64,000 nucleotides of DNA from Amphibalanus amphitrite (GCF_019059575.1 NW_024881712.1:248001-312000), one strand, 5' to 3'. Shown: positions 20,436-30,463, counted from the stretch's first letter. Notes: generated from the sequence alone by a model not told the origin. Program-made: numbers and translations.

Positions 20436-22556
20436 ATGCTTAATAATATCAAGAAGCGCTGTCCTGAGGTGTATCGGCTAGCGCACCAATCATACAGTGC
20501 CCCGACGCCACTGCATATAGGGGAGGACGTCATCTCCTCTTCCTGCGGGGTCCAGCAGGGAGACCCCCTAGGACCTGTGGGCTTCTCCGTGGCCATAGAC
20601 GACTGTGCGCGCTCACTGAAGTCTCCCATCAACATCTGGTACTTAGATGACGCCACTATAGCCGGACCTGTTGACACGGTCACAGACGACCTGGTCAACC
20701 TGCAGAAGATGCTGCCGGACCTCGGCCTTGAGTTGAACAGCTCGAAGTGTGAGTTCACCCTGCTCGGAGCAACATCAGAGAATGCGCGCACTTCCATTGC
20801 AGGCCGGCTCAAGACCGCTCTCCCCGAGATAACAGAGACTCCTCTAGCATCTCTAACCTTACTGGGGTCACCTCTGGCCGAAGATGGGATACAAGCATCG
20901 ACAGACATTGCCTCTGGTACCATACATACCCTGTGTGATCGCATCCGGGAGTTGGACACTCATACAGCGACATTTTTCCTGGCACATTTCATATCTGCGC
21001 CTCGTCTCCAGTATCTGCTTCGCTCAAGTCCGATATATACTAAAGAAGCAGCTCTTCAGGAAATTGACGACACAGTTAAATCTACCCTGACCGATGTTTG
21101 CAATGTGCAGCTAGACAGTGCGTCATGGACACAGGCGTCCCTGCCAATGAGATACGGGGGACTCGGCGTGCGTTCGGTCGCTAGACTAGCACTACCCTGT
21201 TATATCGCGTCCCTCAACGCCGCTGCCCCTCTGATAGCCTCAATCGTCCCATTCATGGATAGCAGCGCACCTTCGGCCCTACAGCCGGCCCTAGACTTCT
21301 TTCGAACGTCAGTGAACTCCTCCATCGTCCCAGAACTCCCCGAAGCGGGCAAGCAACGCACATGGGATGACATAGCATCTGAGGCCTTCAGAGACCAGCT
21401 GTTAACTGGCGCCGATCAGACGCACAGGGCCCGTCTCATGGCTGCCAGTCAGCCCCACACCGCCGCCTGGCTGCAAGCCATACCAGTGCCTAACCTTGGA
21501 CTGCTCCTCGACCCCGAGTCCGTCAGGATTGCGGTAGCACTTCGCCTCGGAGCACCAATATGCGACCCGCACAAATGCCTCCTTTGCGGTCGCTACGTTG
21601 GACCACTTGGGCTCCATGCTCTATCCTGCAAGAAGAGTGCTGGGCGCTTCCCTCGCCATGCGCAGCTGAACGACCTCGTTAAGCGCAGCCTTTCCGCCGC
21701 CGGGGTACCGTCGCTACTGGAACCTGTAGGCCTCGATCGGGGTGACGGGAAACGCCCGGACGGAATAACCACCTTCCCGTTCGCAAGTGGTAAATGCCTG
21801 GCATGGGATGCAACCTGCACTGACACTTTTTCAGAGAGTGCTGTGGTAGCATGTGCCTTAAAACCGGGGTCAGCTGCCCGTGCTGCGGAATCGAGGAAGA
21901 TAGAGAAATACGCTTCGATCTCCACCCAGTACCTGTTCACGCCAATTGCAGTCGAGACAACCGGAGTCATTGGGCCTGCTGCCTCAAGATTCTTTAGAGA
22001 GCTCGGCAGACGTATGGTGCTAGCTACTGGCGACCGAAGAGAAGCCGCGTGGTTGTGGCAGCGTGTGTCAATGGCCATCGTTCGCGGTAACGCAACTTCC
22101 ATACGGGGCTCCGTTGTGCTGTCAGACTCTTCCATTAAACACAATCACCTTTGCAAGGAAGACGTCCACGCAAAGCGCCCCGATACACAACTTGCACCGC
22201 GGGCGGCAGGTCCACAAACGCCCAGGGATCCACGCCAATACGCAAGCGAGGTAGCAGTGCCCGAGTCGGTGGGGATGGCCGCGGTGCATCACAGTGTTCA
22301 GCCGAGCCGGGACCCCATGGACGACCCCGAACTAGCTCGGTACCTGCAGCCCCGCGCCACTGTCCGGTCCATCGAGCCTGTGCCAACAACACAGGAACTC
22401 AACGACGAGCTCCTGAGGATAACTCCCAGCGACTCCAGTGACCAGACAGGCTCGCCGCGCCCCAACCTGCTGGCCCGTTACGCAGAGTTGTTGGCAGAAC
22501 TGAAAGCGGTATCGAGGTGCGACGAGAGCGATGACGGGGAGAGGCCGATTGACTGA
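20436..22556 (+). CDS. LINE RT (C-terminal half) with zinc knuckle and PD-(D/E)XK endonuclease
   Basis: 706 codons. RT motif B (GVQQGDPLGP, about residue 40) and motif C (YLDDATIAG, about 70) are present; motifs 0-A are lost by truncation, and the first ATG is only the truncation point. After a thumb region comes a CCHC knuckle (CLLCGRYVGPLGLHALSC, about 380) and then the restriction-like endonuclease: KRPDG (about 437) and WDATCTD (about 455), with EKYASISTQY helix behind. This order is that of R2/R4/NeSL-type LINEs, whose endonuclease nicks the target to prime cDNA synthesis. The C-terminal 130 residues are low-complexity. Lineage within the group is not resolved. Confidence 0.85.
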   Translation: MLNNIKKRCPEVYRLAHQSYSAPTPLHIGEDVISSSCGVQQGDPLGPVGFSVAIDDCARSLKSPINIWYLDDATIAGPVDTVTDDLVNLQKMLPDLGLELNSSKCEFTLLGATSENARTSIAGRLKTALPEITETPLASLTLLGSPLAEDGIQASTDIASGTIHTLCDRIRELDTHTATFFLAHFISAPRLQYLLRSSPIYTKEAALQEIDDTVKSTLTDVCNVQLDSASWTQASLPMRYGGLGVRSVARLALPCYIASLNAAAPLIASIVPFMDSSAPSALQPALDFFRTSVNSSIVPELPEAGKQRTWDDIASEAFRDQLLTGADQTHRARLMAASQPHTAAWLQAIPVPNLGLLLDPESVRIAVALRLGAPICDPHKCLLCGRYVGPLGLHALSCKKSAGRFPRHAQLNDLVKRSLSAAGVPSLLEPVGLDRGDGKRPDGITTFPFASGKCLAWDATCTDTFSESAVVACALKPGSAARAAESRKIEKYASISTQYLFTPIAVETTGVIGPAASRFFRELGRRMVLATGDRREAAWLWQRVSMAIVRGNATSIRGSVVLSDSSIKHNHLCKEDVHAKRPDTQLAPRAAGPQTPRDPRQYASEVAVPESVGMAAVHHSVQPSRDPMDDPELARYLQPRATVRSIEPVPTTQELNDELLRITPSDSSDQTGSPRPNLLARYAELLAELKAVSRCDESDDGERPID

Positions 22557-22697
22557 AGGGGCGGGATCGGGCTGTGTGTGTGTGTGGGTAATGCAATGCG
22601 CGTGTGAATGGGCTGTATGCTTCGCCCATGTATAACGATGTTCGCCTGACGATTCAATGTAATTTGCAAGTGTCTCTAAATAAATTTGTGATTTTCG
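20436..22697 (+). mobile_element. 5'-truncated LINE with restriction-like endonuclease, 11-bp TSD
   Basis: Inserted in plus orientation into PLE-B copy 1. The target ttaacccccct occurs at 20425-20435 and 22698-22708 and is uninterrupted in copy 2 (about 25935). The 5' end is cut inside the RT; the 3' end has AATAAA (22678-22683) but no A-tail. The uninterrupted ORF suggests a recent insertion. Confidence 0.85.
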
Positions 22698-22708
22698 TTA
22701 ACCCCCCT

Positions 22709-24307
22709 TCCCGTTTCTTCAACATAAGTTCTTTGGCACCCCTTGCACGGTATTTCATAAACTACACTTTTGGCATCATTTATGTCTTCTCTACTTTCTT
22801 TATGTTTGACTATTTCTTGAATTTTCTTTCCCGTCACAGTGGCTACTTGTATGTCTGACTTTTCGAGTGTTCTTGATATGATGTCGATGTTCTTCGAGTT
22901 TGGCACTGAAATCCACCTTCGTTTTTTGTTCGCTTTTCGTTTTCTTGCAGTGTTCGTGTCATCATCTTGTGGTTGGTTCGCATGTCGTTCGTGTCTTCTG
23001 TTAACTTCATCGCTTTGCTGTTCGTTCGTTTCTTGCTCGTGTGTCTTGTTTTGCTCCTTTCTTCGATTTTTGATTTTTTCCGCCTTTTCTTTTTGTTTAA
23101 TTAAAACTCCTCTTGGGTATTTCAGTTTTTCGAACGAAGCGTATATGTGATTGAACTCATCTTGAACAAATTCTTTGCTACAGATTCTTAAAGCTCTTAA
23201 AACGAACCCAACCACGATTCCACTTTTTGTTCGTTGGCTGTGTGCTGAGTAAAAATGTACATAATCCTCTTTGTTCGTCGGTTTCCTGTAGACCTTGAAT
23301 TTGAAACCTGTCGTCGACTTTATGATGCATGTGTCTAAAAACGCTATCTTTTCTTCTTTCTCTTCTTCCAGTGTGAATTGTATTTTTGGATGAACATCAT
23401 TCAGTTTGTTCAGGGTTTCAGTCAAATCTTTTTCTTTCGGAACGATAACCAGTACGTCGTCTACATATCTGAGCCAAATTGAGTCGTCACCAATGATTCT
23501 AAGAAAATGCTCTTCTTCAAGATTTTCCATAAAAAGGCATGCAGCTACAGGGCTTAATGGTGACCCCATTGCAAGTCCGCTGTGCTGCACGTATTCACAT
23601 CCTTTGTATGAGAAACAGTTGAATTTCATGCATAATTCGATGAGTTCTAAGTAATCGTTCTTCGGAAGAGGTAGTTCATTATCGTTCATCGGTTCAATCA
23701 CTTTTTGTATGGCGTTCAAGGCATCATCGACCGGAACGTTTGTAAATAGAGACTTGACATCAAAACTAGCTAACTTTTTGTCACACACGTTCTTTACTTC
23801 TTTGATTTTGTCCATCATCTCCAATGTGTTCTTAATATGAGTGTCGCTGATGGATCCAAGAGAGTTTGAAAGAGGTTTGGCTAGTACTTTGGCCAGCTTG
23901 TGAGGCGCACTTCCGATTCCTGATGTGATAGGTCGCATAGGCATTCCTTCTTTGTGAACTTTTGGCAGGCCTCTCATCTTGGGGAGAGTCGGTGCTTCTT
24001 CCATCAAATGGTATAGCTTCTTTCCTTGTTCTGACCTTTTAAGAATTTTTCTGACATTTTTGTTGAAACTTTCACCTTCGGTTTTTCCATGACCCGGCTT
24101 CATCTTCTTGTAAATGTTTTCGTCATGAAGCATTTCTTTCATTTTGTCATCGTACTTTTTGGCATCCATGATAATTATTCCCCCACCTTTGTCTGCTTGT
24201 GTAACGACAATGCTTTCATCATCGGCTAATTGTTTTAGGGCTCTTATGTACCTTCTTGGTAGGCTACTTGGCTCACTGTCCGCTAATGCTTTGCAGCAGG
24301 TTAACAC
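22709..24307 (-). pseudogene. PLE-B copy 1: RT and first part of GIY-YIG
   Basis: Minus-strand, near-identical to copy 2 at 25686-27542. It has ADKGGGIIIMD, SFDVKSLFTNVPVDDA (motif A), GLAMGSPLSPVAACLF (motif B), LRYVDDVLVI (motif C) and a Lys/Arg-rich linker. The endonuclease motif reads YVEETGRG instead of YVGETGRG and is then interrupted by the LINE at 22697. In-frame N-terminal coding is at 24339-24911 in another frame. Confidence 0.85.
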
Positions 24308-24338
24308 GCCTTGAATAAAACCCTTATCGGCATCACTT

Positions 24339-24911
24339 TCATTGAATTTGTAGTTTCGTTCTGTGTTCTGCTAACGTGTACATATCTTTGCCGGAGTCAA
24401 ACTTGAGTCCTAGCGCAAGAGCTTCTTTTTCATCGTTTGTGAGTTGTCGTGAAGAAAAATTTCGCACTATGTCGATGTTCCCGGCGTCTTTCCATTTGCT
24501 TTTCTTGCAGAGGTCGTTCAGTTTTCGTTTTAGGCGTTTTTGCTGTTCGTTGTTTATTCGTTTTAACTTCAGTTCGTGTGACTTCGTTAGTCGTATCCCG
24601 CTTCTTTTTTCGTTCAGAACATAAATATTATCCTTGATTTCAGTGCATGCTTCTTCTAAATATGTTCTTGCAGTATCGCTGAAAGGTTTTGAGCTGTTCT
24701 TGATTGCGGCTGGGGCTGACTTTGGAATAACTTGTTCTGCTAAGCAATCTTTTAAGAATCTTAGACGGTTAAAGCTACTTGATATCTTTTTAAGTACGTT
24801 AAATTCTTTCAGTTCTTCTTGCTGGTTATTATTTACATCAATTGACAAATGTTGCGTATCCATGACCGATTGGATAATGATGTAAATAATAAACCAATTA
24901 ATACAAATCAA
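24339..24911 (-). CDS. PLE-B copy 1: N-terminal domain (frameshifted from RT)
   Basis: 190 codons if read from 24911; the ATG at 24863 (MDTQHLSIDVNN) is the likelier start because the first 16 residues come from the terminal repeat. Basic, helical protein (RLTKSHELKLKRI, KRLKRKLNDLCKK), typical of the region ahead of PLE RTs. It ends LQIQ-stop; in the next frame the text continues NYKFNESDADKGFIQGVL into the RT ORF. Copy 2 has the identical frame change. Confidence 0.7.
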   Translation of the reverse strand: MICINWFIIYIIIQSVMDTQHLSIDVNNNQQEELKEFNVLKKISSSFNRLRFLKDCLAEQVIPKSAPAAIKNSSKPFSDTARTYLEEACTEIKDNIYVLNEKRSGIRLTKSHELKLKRINNEQQKRLKRKLNDLCKKSKWKDAGNIDIVRNFSSRQLTNDEKEALALGLKFDSGKDMYTLAEHRTKLQIQ

Positions 24912-24925
24912 ATATATTCAAAATA

Positions 24926-24962
24926 CACAAAGCTTTCGGCTTAAACAGCCTTGATCACTGTG
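24926..24962 (-). ncRNA. Hammerhead-like motif with swapped 3-8 pair, PLE-B
   Basis: Minus strand, 37 nt: helix I CACA/TGTG (4 bp); core GTGATCA in place of CTGANGA, so positions 3 and 8 are G and C instead of C and G; an extra A; helix II GGCT/AGCC with loop GTTTA; GAA; helix III AG/CT; H17 is T. Positions 3 and 8 pair in the active hammerhead structure, so the swap keeps the pair. Position within the PLE terminal repeat is as for the PLE-A, C and D ribozymes. Confidence 0.65.
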
Positions 24963-25015
24963 AGTTGTGGCAATGTATAATCGGTACAACACAAATATTC
25001 GCAGTAACCGTCTAA

Positions 25016-25646
25016 AGCCTAAGCTACACTAGCATGAATTCCGACGTTTTTTTCGGTTTCTGCGGGATTTCGGTTCGCGTCGTCAAGTTCGCCTCATAGC
25101 GAATGCATTGCGCAAGCTACACTGCCAGTCTGGCGTCCCGTGGAACGAAAACCCGCAAAAACCGACGAGTCGGAACCGAAAAAAAGTTCAGAGCTGTGAA
25201 CTTTTTTTTCGGTTTCTGCGGGATTTCGTTTTAGTGATGAATGATTAGAAGTGATTGTTGCTAATAATATTGTGACAATGGAACAGTTTCGAATGTAAAT
25301 GATTAAAGTGGTGGAATTCATGATTAAAAAAGACAAGATGTGTTTCAAAACTCATCATTCTACTTCAAATATTATAATTGTAATTAAGCTGACAAATGAA
25401 TATGATCGAAAATATATTCTTGTTAGTTGTAAAATCTTTAAAATAATTATCTAATTATAATTTTGTAAGAACACGATTATTTTTAACATGAATAATTAAT
25501 TAATTTGATCACATATCCATCACTATGATATAAACAACACCGTCCACGCGGCGGCCGCCCGGAACGAAAAAACGCAGAAACCGTAAAAACGCGGAAACCG
25601 AAATCCCGCAGAAACCGAAAAAAACGCAGGTAGTGTAGCTTGAGCT
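25016..25646. mobile_element. PIF/Harbinger-type MITE, TSD TAA (copy 1)
   Basis: 631 bp flanked by TAA (25013-25015 and 25647-25649), interrupting ccgtctaagaattct, which is intact in the left repeat at about 20140. The 16-bp TIRs (agcctaagctacacta and agctcaagctacacta) have two mismatches. Subterminal cggtttctgcgggatttcgg inverted repeats run inward. No ORF of note. Confidence 0.85.
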
Positions 25647-25685
25647 TAAGAATTCTGGAAAATAATGAATCACGTGTTTCTTGTT

Positions 25686-27542
25686 TTACTGGCCAACTGT
25701 CGATTTTGCTGCCATCGATGACCAAGTAATGAATCCGTTTCTACTGTTGAATGTGTCCCGTGTGATAATATGAGCCGCTTCCAGGATCTTTCTCGTAGAT
25801 TTCTTCATGTTCTTTTCTAATATTTTCCTATTTTCCCAATCAGGTAAGTGGTTGCATTGCTCTATGTGTAACACTATCGCGTTTGAAGTACGATGGAATT
25901 TTACGTCGCTTTTATGCTCTTTTAAACGAACATTAACCCCCCTTCCCGTTTCTCCAACATAAGTTCTTTGGCACCCCTTGCACGGTATTTCATAAACTAC
26001 ACTTTTGGCATCATTTATGTCTTCTCTACTTTCTTTATGTTTGACTATTTCTTGAATTTTCTTTCCCGTCACAGTGGCTACTTGTATGTCTGACTTTTCG
26101 AGTGTTCTTGATATGATGTCGATGTTCTTCGAGTTTGGCACTGAAATCCACCTTCGTTTTTTGTTCGCTTTTCGTTTTCTTGCAGTGTTCGTGTCATCAT
26201 CTTGTGGTTGGTTCGCATGTCGTTCGTGTCTTCTGTTAACTTCATCGCTTTGCTGTTCGTTCGTTTCTTGCTCGTGTCTCTTGTTTTGCTCCTTTCTTCG
26301 ATTTTTGATTTTTTCCGCCTTTTCTTTTTGTTTAATTAAAAATCCTCTTGGGTATTTCAGTTTTTCGAACGAAGCGTATATGTGATTGAACTCATCTTGA
26401 ACAAATTCTTTGCTACAGATTCTTAAAGCTCTTAAAACGAACCCAACCACGATTCCACTTTTTGTTCGTTGGCTGTGTGCTGAGTAAAAATGTACATAAT
26501 CCTCTTTGTTCGTCGGTTTCCTGTAGACCTTGAATTTGAAACCTGTCGTCGACTTTATGATGCATGTGTCTAAAAACGCTATCTTTTCTTCTTTCTCTTC
26601 TTCCAGTGTGAATTGTATTTTTGGATGAACATCATTCAGTTTGTTCAGGGTTTCAGTCAAATCGTTTTCTTTCGGAACGATAACCAGTACGTCGTCTACA
26701 TATCTGAGCCAAATTGAGTCGTCACCAATGATTCTAAGAAAATGCTCTTCTTCAAGATTTTCCATAAAAAGGCATGCAGCTACAGGGCTTAATGGTGACC
26801 CCATTGCAAGTCCGCTGTGCTGCACGTATTCACATCCTTTGTATGAGAAACAGTTGAATTTCATGCATAATTCGATGAGTTCTAAGTAATCGTTCTTCGG
26901 AAGAGGTAGTTCATTATCGTTCATCGGTTCAATCACTTTTTGTATGGCGTTCAAGGCATCATCGACCGGAACGTTTGTAAATAGAGACTTGACATCAAAA
27001 CTAGCTAACTTTTTGTCACACACGTTCTTTACTTCTTTGATTTTGTCCATCATCTCCGATGTGTTCTTAATATGAGTGTCGCTGATGGATCCAAGAGAGT
27101 TTGAAAGAGGTTTGGCTAGTACTTTGGCCAGCTTGTGAGGCGCACTTCCGATTCCTGATGTGATAGGTCGCATAGGCATTCCTTCTTTGTGAACTTTTGG
27201 CAGGCCTCTCATCTTGGGGAGAGTCGGTGCTTCTTCCATCAAATGGTATAGCTTCTTTCCTTGTTCTGACCTTTTAAGAATTTTTCTGACATTTTTGTTG
27301 AAACTTTCACCTTCGGTTTTTCCATGACCCGGCTTCATCTTCTTGTAAATGTTTTCGTCATGAAGCATTTCTTTCATTTTGTCATCGTACTTTTTGGCAT
27401 CCATGATAATTATTCCCCCACCTTTGTCTGCTTGTGTAACGACAATGCTTTCATCATCGGCTAATTGTTTTAGGGCTCTTATGTACCTTCTTGGTAGGCT
27501 ACTTGGCTCACTGTCCGCTAATGCTTTGCAGCAGGTTAACAC
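25686..27542 (-). CDS. PLE-B copy 2: reverse transcriptase plus GIY-YIG endonuclease
   Basis: 618 codons, uninterrupted. RT: ADKGGGII (about 40), LPKVHKEG (about 115), motif A SFDVKSLFTNVP (about 180), motif B GLAMGSPLSPVA (about 245), motif C RYVDD (about 280). Then KPTNKEDYVHFYSAH, a charged linker (about 400-460), and the GIY-YIG endonuclease (about 508-600): VVYEIPCKGCQRTYVGETG, RLKEHKSDV, CNHLPDWEN, RKILEAAHI. This is the full catalytic part of a Penelope-like protein, which copies its RNA at an endonuclease nick. All catalytic residues I can check are intact. The N-terminal domain sits in another frame at 27574-28146. Confidence 0.9.
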   Translation of the reverse strand: MLTCCKALADSEPSSLPRRYIRALKQLADDESIVVTQADKGGGIIIMDAKKYDDKMKEMLHDENIYKKMKPGHGKTEGESFNKNVRKILKRSEQGKKLYHLMEEAPTLPKMRGLPKVHKEGMPMRPITSGIGSAPHKLAKVLAKPLSNSLGSISDTHIKNTSEMMDKIKEVKNVCDKKLASFDVKSLFTNVPVDDALNAIQKVIEPMNDNELPLPKNDYLELIELCMKFNCFSYKGCEYVQHSGLAMGSPLSPVAACLFMENLEEEHFLRIIGDDSIWLRYVDDVLVIVPKENDLTETLNKLNDVHPKIQFTLEEEKEEKIAFLDTCIIKSTTGFKFKVYRKPTNKEDYVHFYSAHSQRTKSGIVVGFVLRALRICSKEFVQDEFNHIYASFEKLKYPRGFLIKQKEKAEKIKNRRKEQNKRHEQETNEQQSDEVNRRHERHANQPQDDDTNTARKRKANKKRRWISVPNSKNIDIISRTLEKSDIQVATVTGKKIQEIVKHKESREDINDAKSVVYEIPCKGCQRTYVGETGRGVNVRLKEHKSDVKFHRTSNAIVLHIEQCNHLPDWENRKILEKNMKKSTRKILEAAHIITRDTFNSRNGFITWSSMAAKSTVGQ

Positions 27543-27573
27543 GCCTTGAATAAAACCCTTATCGGCATCACTT

Positions 27574-28146
27574 TCATTGAATTTGTAGTTTCGTTCTGTG
27601 TTCTGCTAACGTGTACATATCTTTGCCGGAGTCAAACTTGAGTCCTAGCGCAAGAGCTTCTTTTTCATCGTTTGTGAGTTGTCGTGAAGAAAAATTTCGC
27701 ACTATGTCGATGTTCCCGGCGTCTTTCCATTTGCTTTTCTTGCAGAGGTCGTTCAGTTTTCGTTTTAGGCGTTTTTGCTGTTCGTTGTTTATTCGTTTTA
27801 ACTTCAGTTCGTGTGACTTCGTTAGTCGTATCCCGCTTCTTTTTTCGTTCAGAACATAAATATTATCCTTGATTTCAGTGCATGCTTCTTCTAAATATGT
27901 TCTTGCAGTATCGCTGAAAGGTTTTGAGCTGTTCTTGATTGCGGCTGGGGCTGACTTTGGAATAACTTGTTCTGCTAAGCAATCTTTTAAGAATCTTAGA
28001 CGGTTAAAGCTACTTGATATCTTTTTAAGTACGTTAAATTCTTTCAGTTCTTCTTGCTGGTTATTATTTACATCAATTGACAAATGTTGCGTATCCATGA
28101 CCGATTGGATAATGATGTAAATAATAAACCAATTAATGCAAATCAA
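27574..28146 (-). CDS. PLE-B copy 2: N-terminal domain (frameshifted from RT)
   Basis: Identical at protein level to 24339-24911, including the LQIQ-stop and the one-base frame change before the RT ORF (27542). The likely ATG is at 28098 (MDTQHLS). Because copies 1 and 2 are tandem duplicates, the shared frameshift may be inherited rather than functional. Confidence 0.7.
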   Translation of the reverse strand: MICINWFIIYIIIQSVMDTQHLSIDVNNNQQEELKEFNVLKKISSSFNRLRFLKDCLAEQVIPKSAPAAIKNSSKPFSDTARTYLEEACTEIKDNIYVLNEKRSGIRLTKSHELKLKRINNEQQKRLKRKLNDLCKKSKWKDAGNIDIVRNFSSRQLTNDEKEALALGLKFDSGKDMYTLAEHRTKLQIQ

Positions 28147-28160
28147 ATATATTCAAAATA

Positions 28161-28197
28161 CACAAAGCTTTCGGCTTAAACAGCCTTGATCACTGTG
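28161..28197 (-). ncRNA. Hammerhead-like motif with swapped 3-8 pair, PLE-B
   Basis: Exact duplicate of 24926-24962, offset by the 3,235-bp unit length. Confidence 0.65.
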
Positions 28198-28250
28198 AGT
28201 TGTGGCAATGTATAATCGGTACAACACAAATATTCGCAGTAACCGTCTAA

Positions 28251-28881
28251 AGCCTAAGCTACACTAGCATGAATTCCGACGTTTTTTTTCGGTTTCTGCG
28301 GGATTTCGGTTCGCGTCGTCAAGTTCGCCTCATAGCGAATGCATTGCGCAAGCTACACTGCCAGTCTGGCGTCCCGTGGAACGAAAACCCGCAAAAACCG
28401 ACGAGTCGGAACCGAAAAAAAGTTCAGAGCTGTGAACTTTTTTTTCGGTTTCTGCGGGATTTCGTTTTAGTGATGAATGATTAGAAGTGATTGTTGCTAA
28501 TAATATTGTGACAATGGAACAGTTTCGAATGTAAATGATTTAAGTGGTGGAATTCATGATTAAAAAAGACAAGATGTGTTTCAAAACTCATCATTCTACT
28601 TCAAATATTATAATTGTAATTAAGCTGACAAATGAATATGATCGAAAATATATTCTTGTTAGTTGTAAAATCTTTAAAATAATTATCTAATTATAATTTT
28701 GTAAGAACACGATTATTTTTAACATGAATAATTAATTAATTTGATCACATATCCATCACTATGATATAAACAACACCGTCCACGCGGCGGCCGCCCGGAA
28801 CGAAAAAACGCAGAAACCGTAAAAACGCGGAAACCGAAATCCCGCAGAAACCGAAAAAACGCAGGTAGTGTAGCTTGAGCT
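28251..28881. mobile_element. PIF/Harbinger-type MITE, TSD TAA (copy 2)
   Basis: Same element as 25016-25646, exactly 3,235 bp away with the same insertion site, so it was duplicated with the PLE-B unit instead of transposing twice. Confidence 0.85.
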
Positions 28882-28920
28882 TAAGAATTCTGGAAAATAA
28901 TGAATCACGTGTTTCTTGTT

Positions 28921-29672
28921 TTACTGGCCAACTGTCGATTTTGCTGCCATCGATGACCAAGTAATGAATCCGTTTCTACTGTTGAATGTGTCCCGTGTGA
29001 TAATATGAGCCGCTTCCAGGATCTTTCTCGTAGATTTCTTCATGTTCTTTTCTAATATTTTCCTATTTTCCCAATCAGGTAAGTGGTTGCATTGCTCTAT
29101 GTGTAACACTATCGCGTTTGAAGTACGATGGAATTTTACGTCGCTTTTATGCTCTTTTAAACGAACATTAACCCCCCTTCCCGTTTCTCCAACATAAGTT
29201 CTTTGGCACCCCTTGCACGGTATTTCATAAACTACACTTTTGGCATCATTTATGTCTTCTCTACTTTCTTTATGTTTGACTATTTCTTGAATTTTCTTTC
29301 CCGTCACAGTGGCTACTTGTATGTCTGACTTTTCGAGTGTTCTTGATATGATGTCGATGTTCTTCGAGTTTGGCACTGAAATCCACCTTCGTTTTTTGTT
29401 CGCTTTTCGTTTTCTTGCAGTGTTTGTGTCATCATCTTGTGGTTGGTTCGCATGTCGTTCGTGTCTTCTGTTAACTTCATCGCTTTGCTGTTCGTTCGTT
29501 TCTTGCTCGTGTCTCTTGTTTTGCTCCTTTCTTCGATTTTTGATTTTTTCCGCCTTTTCTTTTTGTTTAATTATAAATCCTCTTGGGTATTTCAGTTTTT
29601 CGAACGAAGCGTATATGTGATTGAACTCATCTTGAACAAATTCTTTGCTACAGATTCTTAAAGCTCTTAAAA
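28921..29672 (-). pseudogene. PLE-B copy 3: truncated linker and GIY-YIG domain
   Basis: Minus-strand coding from the post-RT linker to the stop at 28921, including SVVYEIPCKGCQRTYVGETG. It is cut at about 29672 where the sequence turns into the inverted copy. The RT is absent. Confidence 0.8.
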
Positions 29673-30261
29673 AGAAGCTTTAAAGAACGAACAGCAAAGC
29701 GATGAAGTTAACAGAAGACACGAACGACATGCGAACCAACCACAAGATGATGACACGAACACTGCAAGAAAACGAAAAGCGAACAAAAAATGAAGGTGGA
29801 TTTCAGTGCCAAACTCGAAGAACATCGACATCATATCAAGAACACTCGAAAAGTCAGACATACAAGTAGCCACTGTGCCGGGATAGAAAATTCAAGAAAT
29901 AGTCAAACATAAAGAAAGTAGAGAAGACATAAATGATGCCAAAAGTGTAGTTTATGAAATACCGTGCAAGGGGTGCCAAAGAACTTATGTTGGAGAAACG
30001 GGAAGGGGGGTTAATGTTCGTTTAAAAGAGCATAAAAGCGACGTAAAATTCCATCGTACTTCAAACGCGACAGTGCTACACATAGAGCAATGCAACCACT
30101 TACCTGATTGGGAAAATACGAAAATATTAGAAAAGAACATGAAGAAATCTACGAGAAAGATCCTGGAAGCGGCTCATATTATCACACGGGACACATTCAA
30201 CAGTAGAAACGGATTCATTACTTGGTCATCGATGGCAGCAAAATCGACAGTTGGCCAGTAA
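29673..30261 (+). pseudogene. PLE-B inverted copy: linker and GIY-YIG domain
   Basis: Plus-strand equivalent of copy 3, from about NEQQSDEVNRRHERHANQP to the stop at 30261. Damage: a frame change near 29790, a nonsense TAG at about 29882 (ccgggatag where other copies have acgggaaag). Its 3' repeat (30262-30463) forms the right end of the cluster. Confidence 0.8.
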
Positions 30262-30350
30262 AACAAGAAACACGTGATTCATTATTTTCAAGAATTCTTA
30301 GACGGTTACTGCGAATATTTGTGTTGTACCGATTATACATTGCCACAACT

Positions 30351-30387
30351 CACAGTGTTTAAGGCTGTTTAAGCCGAAAGCTTTGTG
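30351..30387 (+). ncRNA. Degenerate hammerhead-like motif, PLE-B inverted copy
   Basis: Same 37-nt layout as 24926-24962 but the core reads GTGTTTA, losing A6 and the 3-8 pair. Helices I (CACA/TGTG), II (GGCT/AGCC) and III are kept. Probably inactive. Confidence 0.5.
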
Positions 30388-30463
30388 TATTTTGAATATA
30401 TTTGATTTGTATTAATTGGTTTATTATTTACATCATTATCCAATCTGTCATGGATACTCAACA

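Larger units (their letters stand above)
19316..30463. mobile_element. PLE-B cluster: tandem minus copies plus inverted terminal copy, 12-bp TSD
   Basis: Between the TSD copies 19304-19315 and 30464-30475 lie, from left to right: 3' repeat, copy 1 (split by a LINE), repeat with MITE, copy 2, repeat with MITE, copy 3 (truncated), and an inverted plus-strand copy with its 3' repeat on the right. Copies 1-3 repeat with a period of exactly 3,235 bp (compare 22839, 26074, 29309). Both outer ends are 3' ends, as in PLE-C. The right end reads past the repeat into the start of the next unit (ATGGATACTCAACA), so the template was multimeric. Confidence 0.85.

Noticed and set aside
20436..22556. Host gene with metal-binding and nuclease domains
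   Set aside because: TSD, 5' truncation inside the RT and location in a PLE show it is a LINE.
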